64,000 bases of DNA from Breoghania sp037026715. GTDB taxonomy: Bacteria; Pseudomonadota; Alphaproteobacteria; Rhizobiales; Stappiaceae. A program made the translations under genes and the position numbers. The stretch lies in the NCBI RefSeq assembly GCF_037026715.1, contig NZ_JBANCG010000004.1, forward strand, positions 124,001 through 188,000, read 5' to 3'. Positions 35,116 through 44,275 of this stretch are shown here, one piece after another. Under the pieces are notes generated by a model, which was given only the letters and a program-made list of their open reading frames with translations, ran no database searches and was not told where the DNA came from. The stretch's first letter is position 1; each line of letters opens with the position of its first letter.

Positions 35116-35140
35116 AGTGGCCTCGCTTTCCTCCTCAAAA

Positions 35141-35158
35141 TAAATCGCACGCGATTTA
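35141..35158. promoter_or_regulatory. OhrR operator, site 1
   Basis: Perfect palindrome TAAATCGC-AC-GCGATTTA in the ohrR-ohr divergent region, about 26 bp upstream of the ohrR ATG. Confidence 0.7.
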
Positions 35159-35168
35159 ATCGCAAGGC

Positions 35169-35212
35169 TTGACAAAATCCCGCAGCTTTCCATTTTATAT
35201 CGCACACGATCC
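35169..35212 (+). promoter_or_regulatory. ohr promoter with second OhrR site
   Basis: TTGACA (35169-35174) is followed after 18 nt by TTTTAT (35193-35198). Directly overlapping, TATATCGCACACGATCC is an imperfect copy of the OhrR palindrome, so bound OhrR would block RNA polymerase. Confidence 0.6.
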
Positions 35213-35324
35213 TTTTGAGCGCGATTATTCTCGCATCCTCACATCGAACGGGTTGCGCGCAGCCCGGCTCCACGAATGCAAATCGATACCGGCTCTTGCC
35301 GGGACAACAGGAAAGGACAATGCC

Positions 35325-35753
35325 ATGTCGCTCAACGTTCTCTATCGCACCGCTTCCAAGGCCACCGGCGGACGCGACGGCTCGGCGAAGAGCCTCGACG
35401 GCACGCTCGAGGTGAAGCTCGACACGCCGAAGGAACTCGGCGGTGCGGGCGGCGAGGGGACCAACCCCGAGCAGCTGTTTGCAACCGGTTATGCGGCCTG
35501 TTTCCTGTCGGCGCTGAAGCTCGTTGCCGGCCAGGCCAAGGTGAAGCTGCCGCCGGAGACCGCGATCACCGCCACTGTCGGCATCGGCCCGCGCTCGGAA
35601 GGCGGCTTCGGCCTTGAAGTCGGGCTGTCCGCCTCCGCGCCGGGCGTCGACAAGGCGACGCTGGAAGACCTGGTCGCCAAGGCGCACGAGGTCTGCCCCT
35701 ATTCCAACGCCACGCGCAACAACGTCGACGTCGCACTTTCCGTCGTCGAATAG
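35325..35753 (+). CDS. ohr: organic hydroperoxide resistance protein Ohr
   Basis: A 142-aa thiol peroxidase of the OsmC/Ohr fold. Both catalytic cysteines are present: Cys59 in GYAACFLSAL and Cys124 in HEVCPYSNATRNNV. It reduces fatty-acid and organic hydroperoxides, using lipoylated proteins as electron donors in characterised members. The start at 35325 is the family N-terminus (MSLNVLYRT), with GGAAAGGAC upstream. Induced via OhrR. Confidence 0.95.
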   Translation: MSLNVLYRTASKATGGRDGSAKSLDGTLEVKLDTPKELGGAGGEGTNPEQLFATGYAACFLSALKLVAGQAKVKLPPETAITATVGIGPRSEGGFGLEVGLSASAPGVDKATLEDLVAKAHEVCPYSNATRNNVDVALSVVE

Positions 35754-35912
35754 CGTTCGCGCCTTCGGCATTCGTTCCGCTCATCGTCCGGGCCTTGTTC
35801 GGGGCCTGGACGGTTGGCAGCCGCGCCCCGGCAGCCTAGATTGGCGCCTCGCTTCGATGCCCGGTCCGTTCCGGTCCGGGCTTTCTCCGCAGTTCGAACG
35901 ACGGACCGACGC

Positions 35913-36869
35913 ATGGCGCTTCTGATTGCCGTTAGCGGCTGGGACAGCGAAAGCTGGACCTCGCGCTTCGAGGCACTGCTTCCCGGACACGATGTCCGCA
36001 GCCACCCCGAGACAACCGGCAATCCGGCGGATATCCGCTATCTGCTGGCCTGGAAGCCGGACGGAGAGCTGCTGCGCTCGCTGACGGGGCTGGAAGTCAT
36101 CTTCTCGCTGGGGGCCGGTGTCGACCATCTGCTCAAGCACCCCGACCTTCCCGACGTGCCCATCGTCAGGATCGTGGATCCCGACCTCACCATGCGCATG
36201 AGCGAATGGGTGGTGCTGCAGGTTCTGCTGCATCATCGCAAGCACCGCCTCTATCACGCCCAACAGCAGCAACGCCTCTGGAAAGGCCACGACCAGCCGG
36301 CGGCAAGCGCCGTGCGCGTCGGCATTCTGGGGCTTGGCGTTCTGGGAGCGGATGCGGCCACCGCCCTTGCGCGGCTGGGCTTTCAGGTCGCCGGATGGAG
36401 CCGGTCGCCGAAGGCTATTCCCGGCATCCAGTCGTACAGCGGCACGCAGGGGCTGGAGGAAATGCTTCAGCGCACCGACATCCTGGTCAATCTGCTGCCG
36501 CTGACGGGGGAGACGACCGGGCTTATCGATTACAAGCTGCTTTCCCGCCTCTCCACTGACGGAAGGCGTCATCCCAACTGCGATGCGCCCGTGCTCATCA
36601 ATGCCGGGCGCGGCGGCTCTCAGGTGGAGACCGACATCGTGCGCGCGCTCGATGACGGAACGCTTGCGGCCTGTTCGCTCGATGTGTTCGAGCACGAGCC
36701 GCTACCCGCGCCCGCGCCGCTTTGGACACACCCCAAAGCGTATGTGACGCCGCACATTGCAGCCGACTCCGATCCGGAGTCCCTCTCGCGCTACGTCGCA
36801 GCGCGCATTCGGGCCCATGAGGCCGGCGAGGGACTGATCAACGTGGTGGATCGGACGGCCGGCTACTGA
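35913..36869 (+). CDS. glyoxylate/hydroxypyruvate reductase-type 2-hydroxyacid dehydrogenase
   Basis: A 318-aa D-2-hydroxyacid dehydrogenase of the GhrA group. Substrate-domain motif IFSLGAGVDHLL; NAD(P)-binding GILGLGVLGADAAT (137-150); catalytic Arg233 (NAGRGGS), Glu262 (FEHEPLP) and His281 (TPHIAA). A short insertion of about 12 residues (STDGRRHPNCDA) precedes the Arg strand. The start at 35913 is the first position matching the family. Confidence 0.9.
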   Translation: MALLIAVSGWDSESWTSRFEALLPGHDVRSHPETTGNPADIRYLLAWKPDGELLRSLTGLEVIFSLGAGVDHLLKHPDLPDVPIVRIVDPDLTMRMSEWVVLQVLLHHRKHRLYHAQQQQRLWKGHDQPAASAVRVGILGLGVLGADAATALARLGFQVAGWSRSPKAIPGIQSYSGTQGLEEMLQRTDILVNLLPLTGETTGLIDYKLLSRLSTDGRRHPNCDAPVLINAGRGGSQVETDIVRALDDGTLAACSLDVFEHEPLPAPAPLWTHPKAYVTPHIAADSDPESLSRYVAARIRAHEAGEGLINVVDRTAGY

Positions 36870-36903
36870 GCCGGCTCAGCGCGGACCGCGACCCGGCGCA
36901 CGC

Positions 36904-37356
36904 CTATTCGGCCGCATGAATGTCGGCGGCCTGTGCGGCGCGCGCGGCCTCTTCCGCCTCGCCCAGCAACTGCCACAGCAGGGCGAGACGCTCGCCGCCC
37001 ATGGCCTTGGCGATGGCGGTTTCGGTACGGCGCCAGCCGCGCCAGGCATCGCGGAAGACCGCCCGGCCCGCAGCGCTGACGACATGGCGCTGCAGGCGGG
37101 CGTCGTCCGCCCGCTCCACCGCCACCCAACCGAGCGCTTCCATCCGGTCGAGCGTGCGGGTCATCGTCGTACGGTCCGTGCCGAGCCGCTCCGCCAGGGC
37201 GCTGATGCCCATCCCGCCGGCCCGCTCCAGCTCCGCGAAGACCGCGAACTGGACGATGGTGACGCCCGTGTCCACCAGCGCCGCCTCGTAAAGCCGCGAC
37301 AACCGACGGTCGGCCCGGCGCAGGCGATAGCAGGTGCAGTTGAGATCGTCGCTCAT
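36904..37356 (-). CDS. MarR-family transcriptional regulator
   Basis: A 150-aa winged-helix regulator: MGISALAERLGTDRTTMTRTL recognition region (quoted in part as LAERLGTDRTTMTRTL), followed by the wing with DARLQRHVV. The N-terminal NCTCYRLRRA carries two cysteines. It diverges from a PaaI-type thioesterase, with a widely spaced inverted repeat between them that could be its operator. Confidence 0.88.
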   Translation of the reverse strand: MSDDLNCTCYRLRRADRRLSRLYEAALVDTGVTIVQFAVFAELERAGGMGISALAERLGTDRTTMTRTLDRMEALGWVAVERADDARLQRHVVSAAGRAVFRDAWRGWRRTETAIAKAMGGERLALLWQLLGEAEEAARAAQAADIHAAE

Positions 37357-37376
37357 GGCAAGGCCGATCCATTCAT

Positions 37377-37447
37377 GTGCTGATACACGGGAAGACTAGA
37401 CGCACGACGCGGAACGCGCAAGAATAGCGATAAGAGTGTATCAGCAC
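37377..37447. promoter_or_regulatory. inverted 12-bp sites in the MarR/thioesterase intergenic region
   Basis: GTGCTGATACAC (37377-37388) and its exact inverse GTGTATCAGCAC (37436-37447) flank 47 bp between the two divergent genes. They are candidate paired operator sites for the MarR regulator. Confidence 0.5.
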
Positions 37448-37466
37448 GCTATTGGGAGGCAGCTTG

Positions 37467-37967
37467 ATGAACGAACCTTCGCAGATGCGCTACGGCGTTG
37501 TCTCACACGAGGATGTCGCGGGAATGAACGGCCTGGAGATCCTGCAGGCCATGCTGGAGCGGCGCTTCCCCGCCCCGCCGATCATGAAGACGCTCGCCTT
37601 CAACCTTACCGAGGTCGGTGAAGGCTACAGCCGGTTCGTCGGGCAGCCGCGCTACGACTTCTACAATCCGCTCGGCACCGTCCATGGCGGCTGGATCGCC
37701 ACGCTGCTCGATTCCGCCCTCGGCTGTGCGGTTCATTCCTCATTGGCGGCCGGGGAGACCTACACGACGCTCGAATTCAAGGTGAACTGCACCCGCCCCG
37801 TCTTCGATACGACCGGCGAACTCGTGTGCGAAGGCCGGCTCGTTCACCGCGGCAGGCGGACCGCAACGGCGGAGGCGACGCTGAAGGACGATGCCGGCCG
37901 GCTCTATGCCCATGCCAGCGAAACCTGCATGATCCTGCCGGTTCCCGCCCCGGCGGCGAAGACCTGA
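37467..37967 (+). CDS. PaaI-family hotdog thioesterase
   Basis: A 166-aa acyl-CoA thioesterase of the PaaI/YdiI group. The hotdog signature NPLGTVHGGWIATLLDSALG places the HGG motif at 73-75 and the catalytic acid Asp at 82. It starts at ATG 37467 with GGGAGG upstream. Probably controlled by the divergent MarR regulator. Substrate chain unknown. Confidence 0.88.
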   Translation: MNEPSQMRYGVVSHEDVAGMNGLEILQAMLERRFPAPPIMKTLAFNLTEVGEGYSRFVGQPRYDFYNPLGTVHGGWIATLLDSALGCAVHSSLAAGETYTTLEFKVNCTRPVFDTTGELVCEGRLVHRGRRTATAEATLKDDAGRLYAHASETCMILPVPAPAAKT

Positions 37968-38119
37968 GCGAACCGCTTTTCCCCAGATCAACGCCCGACA
38001 CCGGCTCCTCGCCCTTCTCAGGCCCCATTTCCCCTTTGAGCGTATGCCCTTGCGTCGTTTGGCGGTAACGGCTTATCTGAACGCCGCTCCCCGCCGGGGG
38101 CAACGTCTGGAGGGACGCC

Positions 38120-40945
38120 TTGGAAGATGAAATCGCACTGGTCGGGCTTTTCTTGCTCGCCATCATCATTGCGGCGATCCTCGGTTTCGTCGCCTGGCTC
38201 AGAACCGGGAGCCTGAGGCGCCGGGTGATGGTGCTCGAGCACGAGATCCGAATGCTTCGCGAGGCCCGCGCGGCGGCTGCCGCGCGCCCCGATGCAGCGG
38301 CACCAAGCACCGCTCCATCCGGCACGAGCGAAAGAGAAGCGCGCAAGGAAACGGAAAAGCCGCAAGAGGCTCCGGATTCCGCCGCCGCGATGTCCGACTT
38401 CCTGTCGCGCGTCCCCCCTGCCGAAAAAACGCCGGCGACCCCCGGTTCCGACACCCCTCTCTCGCCGGCGGACAGGGCCCGCGCGCGGGTGCCCTCAATG
38501 GCCGCGACCTCCACTTCCGCCGAGAGTGCCCCAGTGCGCAAGGCCAGTCGGAGCGAGGACGACGGCTCATCTTTCGAAATGCGGTTCGGCGCGAACTGGA
38601 CTGTCTGGATCGGCGGACTGGCGCTGGTGCTGGGCGGCATCTTCCTGGTGCGTTACTCGATCGAGGCGGGCTTGCTGCCGCCGATCGTCCGCGTCATCTT
38701 CGGCGGGCTTTTCGCCGCCGCGCTGATCGGGCTCGGCGAATGGACCCGGCGGCGCAAGACGGCGGAGACGGGCAATGCGCGTGCCTACATTCCCGGCATC
38801 CTGACGCTTGCCGGCATCACCTCCGCCTTCGCAAGCGCCTATGCCGCGCATGCTCTTTACGGGCTGATCGGGCCTGCCGCCGCCTTTGTGCTGCTGGGCG
38901 CCGTGGCCCTGTTGACGCTTGCCGCATCGCTGCTGCACGGACCGGCGGTCGCCAGCGTCGGGCTCGTCGCCTCCTACGCGGTGCCGTTTCTCGTTTCCTC
39001 CAACGAGCCTGCGCTTGCGCCTGTGGTCTTCTACGGCCTGTTCGTCACGCTCGCGACCTACGCGGTAGCGCGTGTCCGGCGCTGGCGCTGGCTGGCGATC
39101 GCCGGCGCGCTGTGCGCCGTTGCCTGGGCGCACGTGCTGAGCGCACTGGCCGCCCCCGCAGACGCCGGTTTTCTCGCGATCTACGACATCGGCGCGCTCG
39201 GGCTTGCCGCCTTCTTCTTCGTGGTGAACCTCTATCCGCGCAACGCGGAACCGGATGAGGTAAAGCCCGACTGGGTGGTAAGCGCCATTCTCACCGCACA
39301 CGCCCTGCCGGTGCTTTACCTGTTGCAGATCGACACCTTCGGCACCGTATCGGTCGCGACACTGGTCGTCGTCATGGCCGCGCTGCTGGTGCTTGCGAGC
39401 GAATGGCCGGCCGTGGCGGCCGCAGCGCTCGCCGCCACCGTTCTCGGCACCTTCGCGCAACTCACCTTCGAGGTGCCGCTCGGCCCCTCGTCCTTTGCAC
39501 CCGACATGGCCTCGGACCCGATCATCGCGGGCGCTCTCCTCAATCCGGCAACCTCCGCCTATCTCCGTTTCGGGCTTGCGGTCGGACTGTTGCTCGGGCT
39601 TGCCGGGCTTGTCGGAACCTGGCGGTCCGCCGGCCGTTGGGCGCTTTCGGCAGCCGGCACGGCCGGGCCGCTCGCGATCTTCGCCATATCGTATCTGCGC
39701 ACCGATACGGCGGGGCTGGAGACGGCCTTCGGGCTTTCCGCACTGGCGCTGGCGGCGGCTTTTGCCGGCGTGACCGCCTTTTTCGAGACGCGGCTGCCGC
39801 ACCGGGCCACCACGCGGGATCTGGCGGTCTCGGCCTATGCGATCGCGACCATCGCCGCGCTGGTAACGGGTATGGCGATCCTCCTGCGCGAAGGCTGGCT
39901 GGAGATCGGACTGGCGCTGCTCACAACCGGCATCGCCTGGGTGGAGGTTCGCAAGCCCTCAGCCGTGCTGCGCTGGCTGGCGGTCGCCGTTGCCGCCTGC
40001 TGCTGCCTTGCGGTCGCGGACGATCCGACCATCGCGGGCGCGGCGCTCGGCACCACGCCGATCTTCAACTGGCTGCTCTACGGCTACGGCGTGCCGACAC
40101 TCGCTTTCGCTGCGACCGCCTGGCTACTCGCCTTGCGCGGCCGCGACCTGCCGCAGGCGATCTTCGAGGCGCTGACCATCGTCTTCGCACTCGCCACCGC
40201 CATCATGCAGATCCACCACCTGATGACCGGCGGCGAGATCTACGCCTCCGCCGACACGCTGGAGGAGCGCAGCGTGCAGACGCTGCTGGCACTCGCCGCC
40301 GCAATCGGTCTGCAAAGGCTGCACGGCTGGGCGGGAGGACGGATCTTCGATATCGCCTCGCTGCTGCTGGGCTATGCGGGCTTCGCGATGATCGTCGTGT
40401 TCAACCTCCTCATCCTCAACCCGATGGGCACCGGTGATCCGATCGGCACGAACGTCATCTTCAACCTGCTGATGCCCGCCTACCTGCTGCCCGCGCTCAT
40501 GCTCGCCTTCCTCGCATGGCAGGCGCAGGGGCGGCGGCCGAAGGCCTATGTCATGACGGCGGCGGTGCTGTCGCTCGTCATGGTCTTCGCATGGGTTTCG
40601 CTGGAGGTTCGGGCGCTCTTCCACCGGCCCTATATCAGCCGCGGCGATTTCTCGGATGGCGAGCTTTACACCTACTCCGCCGTCTGGCTGTTGCTCGGCA
40701 TCGCGCTGCTTGTCGCAGGCGTCTTCACCCGATCGCGAGCCGTTCGTCTCGCGTCGGGCGCGGTCGTGGCGCTGGTCGTGGTCAAGGTGTTCCTCATTGA
40801 CATGTCCAGCCTCACCGGCATCTGGCGCGCGCTCTCGTTCATCGGGCTCGGCTTCGTGCTGATCGGCATCGGCGCGCTCTATCAGCGTCTGTTGCGCGCC
40901 GTGCCCAAAGCGCAGGGAGAGACCTCTGACGAAAAGCCCGATTGA
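38120..40945 (+). CDS. large DUF2339 polytopic membrane protein
   Basis: A 941-aa protein. One N-terminal membrane helix (about 7-28) is followed by a short coiled coil, a disordered Ala/Pro/Glu-rich linker (about 50-145), then roughly 25 membrane segments from residue ~158 (ANWTVWIGGLALVLGGIFLV) to the C-terminus. Matches DUF2339; function unknown. The start is a TTG with GGAGGG six bases upstream; no nearer ATG precedes the first helix. It stands alone. Confidence 0.85.
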   Translation: MEDEIALVGLFLLAIIIAAILGFVAWLRTGSLRRRVMVLEHEIRMLREARAAAAARPDAAAPSTAPSGTSEREARKETEKPQEAPDSAAAMSDFLSRVPPAEKTPATPGSDTPLSPADRARARVPSMAATSTSAESAPVRKASRSEDDGSSFEMRFGANWTVWIGGLALVLGGIFLVRYSIEAGLLPPIVRVIFGGLFAAALIGLGEWTRRRKTAETGNARAYIPGILTLAGITSAFASAYAAHALYGLIGPAAAFVLLGAVALLTLAASLLHGPAVASVGLVASYAVPFLVSSNEPALAPVVFYGLFVTLATYAVARVRRWRWLAIAGALCAVAWAHVLSALAAPADAGFLAIYDIGALGLAAFFFVVNLYPRNAEPDEVKPDWVVSAILTAHALPVLYLLQIDTFGTVSVATLVVVMAALLVLASEWPAVAAAALAATVLGTFAQLTFEVPLGPSSFAPDMASDPIIAGALLNPATSAYLRFGLAVGLLLGLAGLVGTWRSAGRWALSAAGTAGPLAIFAISYLRTDTAGLETAFGLSALALAAAFAGVTAFFETRLPHRATTRDLAVSAYAIATIAALVTGMAILLREGWLEIGLALLTTGIAWVEVRKPSAVLRWLAVAVAACCCLAVADDPTIAGAALGTTPIFNWLLYGYGVPTLAFAATAWLLALRGRDLPQAIFEALTIVFALATAIMQIHHLMTGGEIYASADTLEERSVQTLLALAAAIGLQRLHGWAGGRIFDIASLLLGYAGFAMIVVFNLLILNPMGTGDPIGTNVIFNLLMPAYLLPALMLAFLAWQAQGRRPKAYVMTAAVLSLVMVFAWVSLEVRALFHRPYISRGDFSDGELYTYSAVWLLLGIALLVAGVFTRSRAVRLASGAVVALVVVKVFLIDMSSLTGIWRALSFIGLGFVLIGIGALYQRLLRAVPKAQGETSDEKPD

Positions 40946-41038
40946 CCTTTCGTAAGGCCTCCAGATTCCGCTCGCGGACCCGCGCCGGATGCGCTAGGCC
41001 GGAAGCTGCGAACAAATAGCTTTTTGAAGAGTGACAGC

Positions 41039-42070
41039 ATGAAATCCGTCTTCTCGCAGCGTCAACTCCTGCACACCCCCTCCAAGGAACTTTCGGACGG
41101 CGAGATGCGCCCGGCAGTGGAGCTTCCGGCGCGAGCCGAATATGTGCGCGACCGCATTCTGGAAGTGGGGCTCGGCGAGATCGTCGAGCCGTCTACCTTC
41201 GGCCGCGCGCCGCTGGAGCGGGTCCACACCACCGACTACCTCGACTTCATGGACGGCTTTCACGCCATGCACGAGGCGGCCGGGCGCAGCGGAGAAGCCT
41301 TCCCGTTCTGCTGGCCGACGAAGGGGCTGCGCTGCGACGTCACCCCGCGCCACATCGACGGACTGCTCGGGCGTTATTCCTTCGACGCGGGCACGCCCAT
41401 TGGCCCGATGAGCTGGGAGGCGGCGAAGATCAGCGCCGATACCGCGTTGACGGCCGCCAGGATGATCGCCGAGGGTGCGCCCGTCGCCTTCGCGCTCTGC
41501 CGGCCGCCGGGACACCACGCGATGACGGACAGGTTCGGCGGCTACTGCTTTTTGAACAACGCCGCGATCGCCGCGCAATACCTGCGCGACCAGGGGGCCG
41601 AACGCGTCACCATCCTCGATGTCGACTATCACCATGGCAACGGCACGCAGCAGATCTTCTACGAGCGCGGCGACGTGCAGTTCCTGTCGCTGCATGCCGA
41701 TCCGGCCGAGGAATACCCCTATTTCCTGGGCTATGCCGACGAGATCGGCGAAGGCGAGGGGGAAGGTGCCAACTACAACTGGCCGATGCCGCTGGGCACC
41801 GACTGGGCGGGCTGGGGCGCGTCGCTCGACGAGGCCTGCAAGCGGGCCGCATCCTTCGGCACTGATACGCTGGTCGTCTCGCTGGGGCTCGATCCCTTCG
41901 AGCGCGACCCGATTTCCAAGTTCAAGCTGAAGAGCGACGACTTCACCCGCATCGGCGCGCGGATCAGGAAGCTCGGGCTGCCGACGCTGTTCGTCATGGA
42001 GGGCGGCTACGCCATCGACGCTCTGGGCGTGAACTGCGTCAATGTGCTCACGGGGTTCGAGGGCGCCTGA
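41039..42070 (+). CDS. histone-deacetylase-like amidohydrolase
   Basis: A 343-aa class II HDAC/acetylpolyamine-amidohydrolase-like zinc enzyme. The active-site pair His159-His160 is in RPPGHHA; zinc ligands are Asp196 and His198 (DVDYHHGNGTQ) and Asp285 (GLDPFERDP); the transition-state Tyr is in EGGYA (324). Bacterial members deacetylate polyamines or other acetyl-amides. ATG 41039 chosen over an upstream TTG. Confidence 0.92.
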   Translation: MKSVFSQRQLLHTPSKELSDGEMRPAVELPARAEYVRDRILEVGLGEIVEPSTFGRAPLERVHTTDYLDFMDGFHAMHEAAGRSGEAFPFCWPTKGLRCDVTPRHIDGLLGRYSFDAGTPIGPMSWEAAKISADTALTAARMIAEGAPVAFALCRPPGHHAMTDRFGGYCFLNNAAIAAQYLRDQGAERVTILDVDYHHGNGTQQIFYERGDVQFLSLHADPAEEYPYFLGYADEIGEGEGEGANYNWPMPLGTDWAGWGASLDEACKRAASFGTDTLVVSLGLDPFERDPISKFKLKSDDFTRIGARIRKLGLPTLFVMEGGYAIDALGVNCVNVLTGFEGA

Positions 42071-42213
42071 GGGCACACCGCGCGGGGCGGGGCGTCTGCC
42101 ATGCCCCGCCGCCGGGACCTGTCGGCAGGAGGGCGCAAATCGACTTGCGGCTTGCGCGGTTTGGAGGCATGAGGAGCCGCGCGTTCTTGCGCAGCTCTTC
42201 GAAGGATCAAGCC

Positions 42214-42813
42214 ATGTCCTGGCTCTTGTTCATCCCGGCCTGTTTCGCGCTCAACATGGCGCCGGGTCCCAACAACATCACGGCGTTCGCGACGGGTGCG
42301 CGGCTCGGTTTCTGGGCCGGCTTTCTCGCAGCCCTCGGCCGGCTTCCCGCCTTCGCGTTCCTGATCGCCATCACCGCCGTCGGTCTCGGCGCGGCGCTCG
42401 CGGCCTCCGCTGTCGCCTTCTCGGTGATCAAGTACGTGGGCGCGGCCTATCTCGTCTACGTCGGCATCCACATGTGGCGCGCCCGGATCGATACGGCCGG
42501 CCAGCCGGTCGAGCGCGATATCCGCGCGCTGGCACGTCGCGATTTCCTGATCGCCATCACCAATCCCAAGGCGATCGCGATCTTCACCGCCGTCTTTCCG
42601 CAGTTCCTCGATCTCGCCCAGCCGGTGGCGCCGCAGTTCCTGTGGATCGGCGCGACGTTCCTGTGCCTGGAGACGGTGGCGATCGCCATCTATGTCGCCG
42701 CGGGAAAGCTGCTGAGCGGCGTCATCAACCAGACGGCGATCGGGCGGACCCTCAACAAGGCGGTCGGCGGGTTTCTCGTCTTCTCCGGCGCCTCGCTGGT
42801 CCTGTCGCACTGA
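42214..42813 (+). CDS. LysE-family translocator
   Basis: A 199-aa amino-acid or metabolite exporter with six membrane segments. The family motif ALNMAPGPNNITAFATGARLG is near the N-terminus (quoted in full at 20 residues or fewer as NMAPGPNNITAFATGARLG), and NPKAIAIFTAVFPQF starts the second half. The following gene begins 1 bp after the stop. Confidence 0.88.
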   Translation: MSWLLFIPACFALNMAPGPNNITAFATGARLGFWAGFLAALGRLPAFAFLIAITAVGLGAALAASAVAFSVIKYVGAAYLVYVGIHMWRARIDTAGQPVERDIRALARRDFLIAITNPKAIAIFTAVFPQFLDLAQPVAPQFLWIGATFLCLETVAIAIYVAAGKLLSGVINQTAIGRTLNKAVGGFLVFSGASLVLSH

Positions 42814-42814
42814 C

Positions 42815-43807
42815 ATGGCACGGCGCGCGGCACGAGACCGGATCAGCAAGGCGGCGCGCATTCTGGCGCTCGCAATCATGCTGCCGGTCTGTGCCGCCGC
42901 CTTCGTGCGGGCACAGGAAGCTCAACAAGCCCCCGCCGCCGACAGCCCCGCCCTGAAAGAGTTGACCGGGGACGACTGGCGCAGCCAGATCCGCGTGCTG
43001 CGCATCGGCGTGCTTTCGTCCGGCGATGCCGCGCGCGCACTCGCCATGGCGGAGCCCTTTCGCGCCCACATGCAGGAAACGCTGGGCCTGCGGGTGGAGC
43101 TGATACCTGCTCGCGACATGCAGGCGTTGATCGACGCCATCGTCAACGCACGCGTTGACTACGCGCGCCTCAGCGCCAGCGCCTTCGCCACCGGCTGGGC
43201 GCTGTGCCGCTGCCTGGAGCCTCTTGCCGCTCCGCTCGCCTCAGATGGAACCGACAGCTACAACGCCATCGCCGTCACCCGGGCCGGTTCGGGCATTTCC
43301 CGGCTGGTCGATCTGAAGGACAAGGCCGTGGTCTTCGCCGGTGCCGGGTCCGTGAGCGGCTACATGGTGCCCGTCGCAGCTCTCAGGGAGCAAGGCATCA
43401 ATACGGACCGCTTCTTTTCCCGGCAGACCCAGGCGACGGGCCCGGAAGCCGCCATTGCCGCAATGATGCGCGGCGACTATGACGCGGCTTTCGCCTGGTC
43501 GAGCCTTGCCGGTGATCAGGCCGAGGGCTACAGCCGCGGCCCGCTGCACCGCATGGTCGCGCAAGGACGGCTCGCGATGGACGAGGTTCGCATCGCCTGG
43601 CGCTCCGACCCCATCCCCCACCCGCCGCAGGTCGTGCGCGCGAACCTGCCCGAGGCGCTGAAATCGCAGCTGCGCGCGGCGCTGTTCGATCTGCTGGCGG
43701 CAGACCCGCTAGCCTATGATGCGGCGGAACCGGCATTTTCCGGCGGCTTCACGGCCGTGACTCGCGACGGCTACGGCGTCCTGCTGCACGCCTTTACGCC
43801 GAAATAG
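42815..43807 (+). CDS. orphan phosphate/phosphonate-type substrate-binding protein (PhnD-like)
   Basis: A 330-aa exported binding protein. The signal peptide (about 1-33, ending FVRAQ) is followed by a periplasmic-binding-protein fold with IRVLRIGVLSSGDAAR, LRVELIPARDMQALIDAI, a DYARLSASAFATGW hinge and LKDKAVVFAGAGSVSGYMVP. No ABC permease or ATPase gene is adjacent, so it may serve a remote transporter or a sensor kinase. It is separated from lysE by 1 bp, suggesting one transcript. Confidence 0.8.
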   Translation: MARRAARDRISKAARILALAIMLPVCAAAFVRAQEAQQAPAADSPALKELTGDDWRSQIRVLRIGVLSSGDAARALAMAEPFRAHMQETLGLRVELIPARDMQALIDAIVNARVDYARLSASAFATGWALCRCLEPLAAPLASDGTDSYNAIAVTRAGSGISRLVDLKDKAVVFAGAGSVSGYMVPVAALREQGINTDRFFSRQTQATGPEAAIAAMMRGDYDAAFAWSSLAGDQAEGYSRGPLHRMVAQGRLAMDEVRIAWRSDPIPHPPQVVRANLPEALKSQLRAALFDLLAADPLAYDAAEPAFSGGFTAVTRDGYGVLLHAFTPK

Positions 43808-44035
43808 CGCGACCGCCGCGGCTGTCCTTTCGGAAATCGCCGGAACCGCCGCGGGGGCCCTCACGTTTGCCTTGCAGTAGCCGGGACGGATCGAGGTCCG
43901 GGCGCGCTTCGTGCAAGTGAGCGGTGCGGCCCGTCCCTGAGAACCGAAAACGTTTTGAACCCGGCAGATCGGGCATGTCTGCGGCGACCGCATCGAAACG
44001 GTCGAAGGCAGCGTGCGCCAGCCAGGAGCAGGACC

Positions 44036-44275
44036 ATGCGAACCAAGACAGCCGTTGCGGGTCTCGTCTACCCGCAGGTCAGCGCCGTGCTTTTCGGCCT
44101 CGGCATGATCGCTACACTGATGATCCCGGCACTGAAGATCCACGCGATGACCATCCTGCCGATCGTCATCGCGTCGAGCCTCATCCTGTCGGCGCCGCTA
44201 GCGTGGTGGATCGCGCCGCGTCTGCGGCTTCGTCACTGGCAAAGCCGGCGAGACGCGCCGTATGACGCGCAATGA
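44036..44275 (+). CDS. small two-helix membrane protein
   Basis: A 79-aa protein starting MRTKTAVAGLVYPQVSAVLF, with membrane helices at about 15-33 and 38-60 and a basic C-terminal tail. AGGAGCAGGACC precedes the ATG. The last 95 bp overlap the 3' end of ackA on the other strand. No function can be assigned. Confidence 0.6.
   Translation: MRTKTAVAGLVYPQVSAVLFGLGMIATLMIPALKIHAMTILPIVIASSLILSAPLAWWIAPRLRLRHWQSRRDAPYDAQ

Noticed and set aside
42086..42110. GC-rich hairpin after the HDAC-like gene
   Set aside because: Stem of 8 bp with no T-run on either side; not enough for a terminator call.
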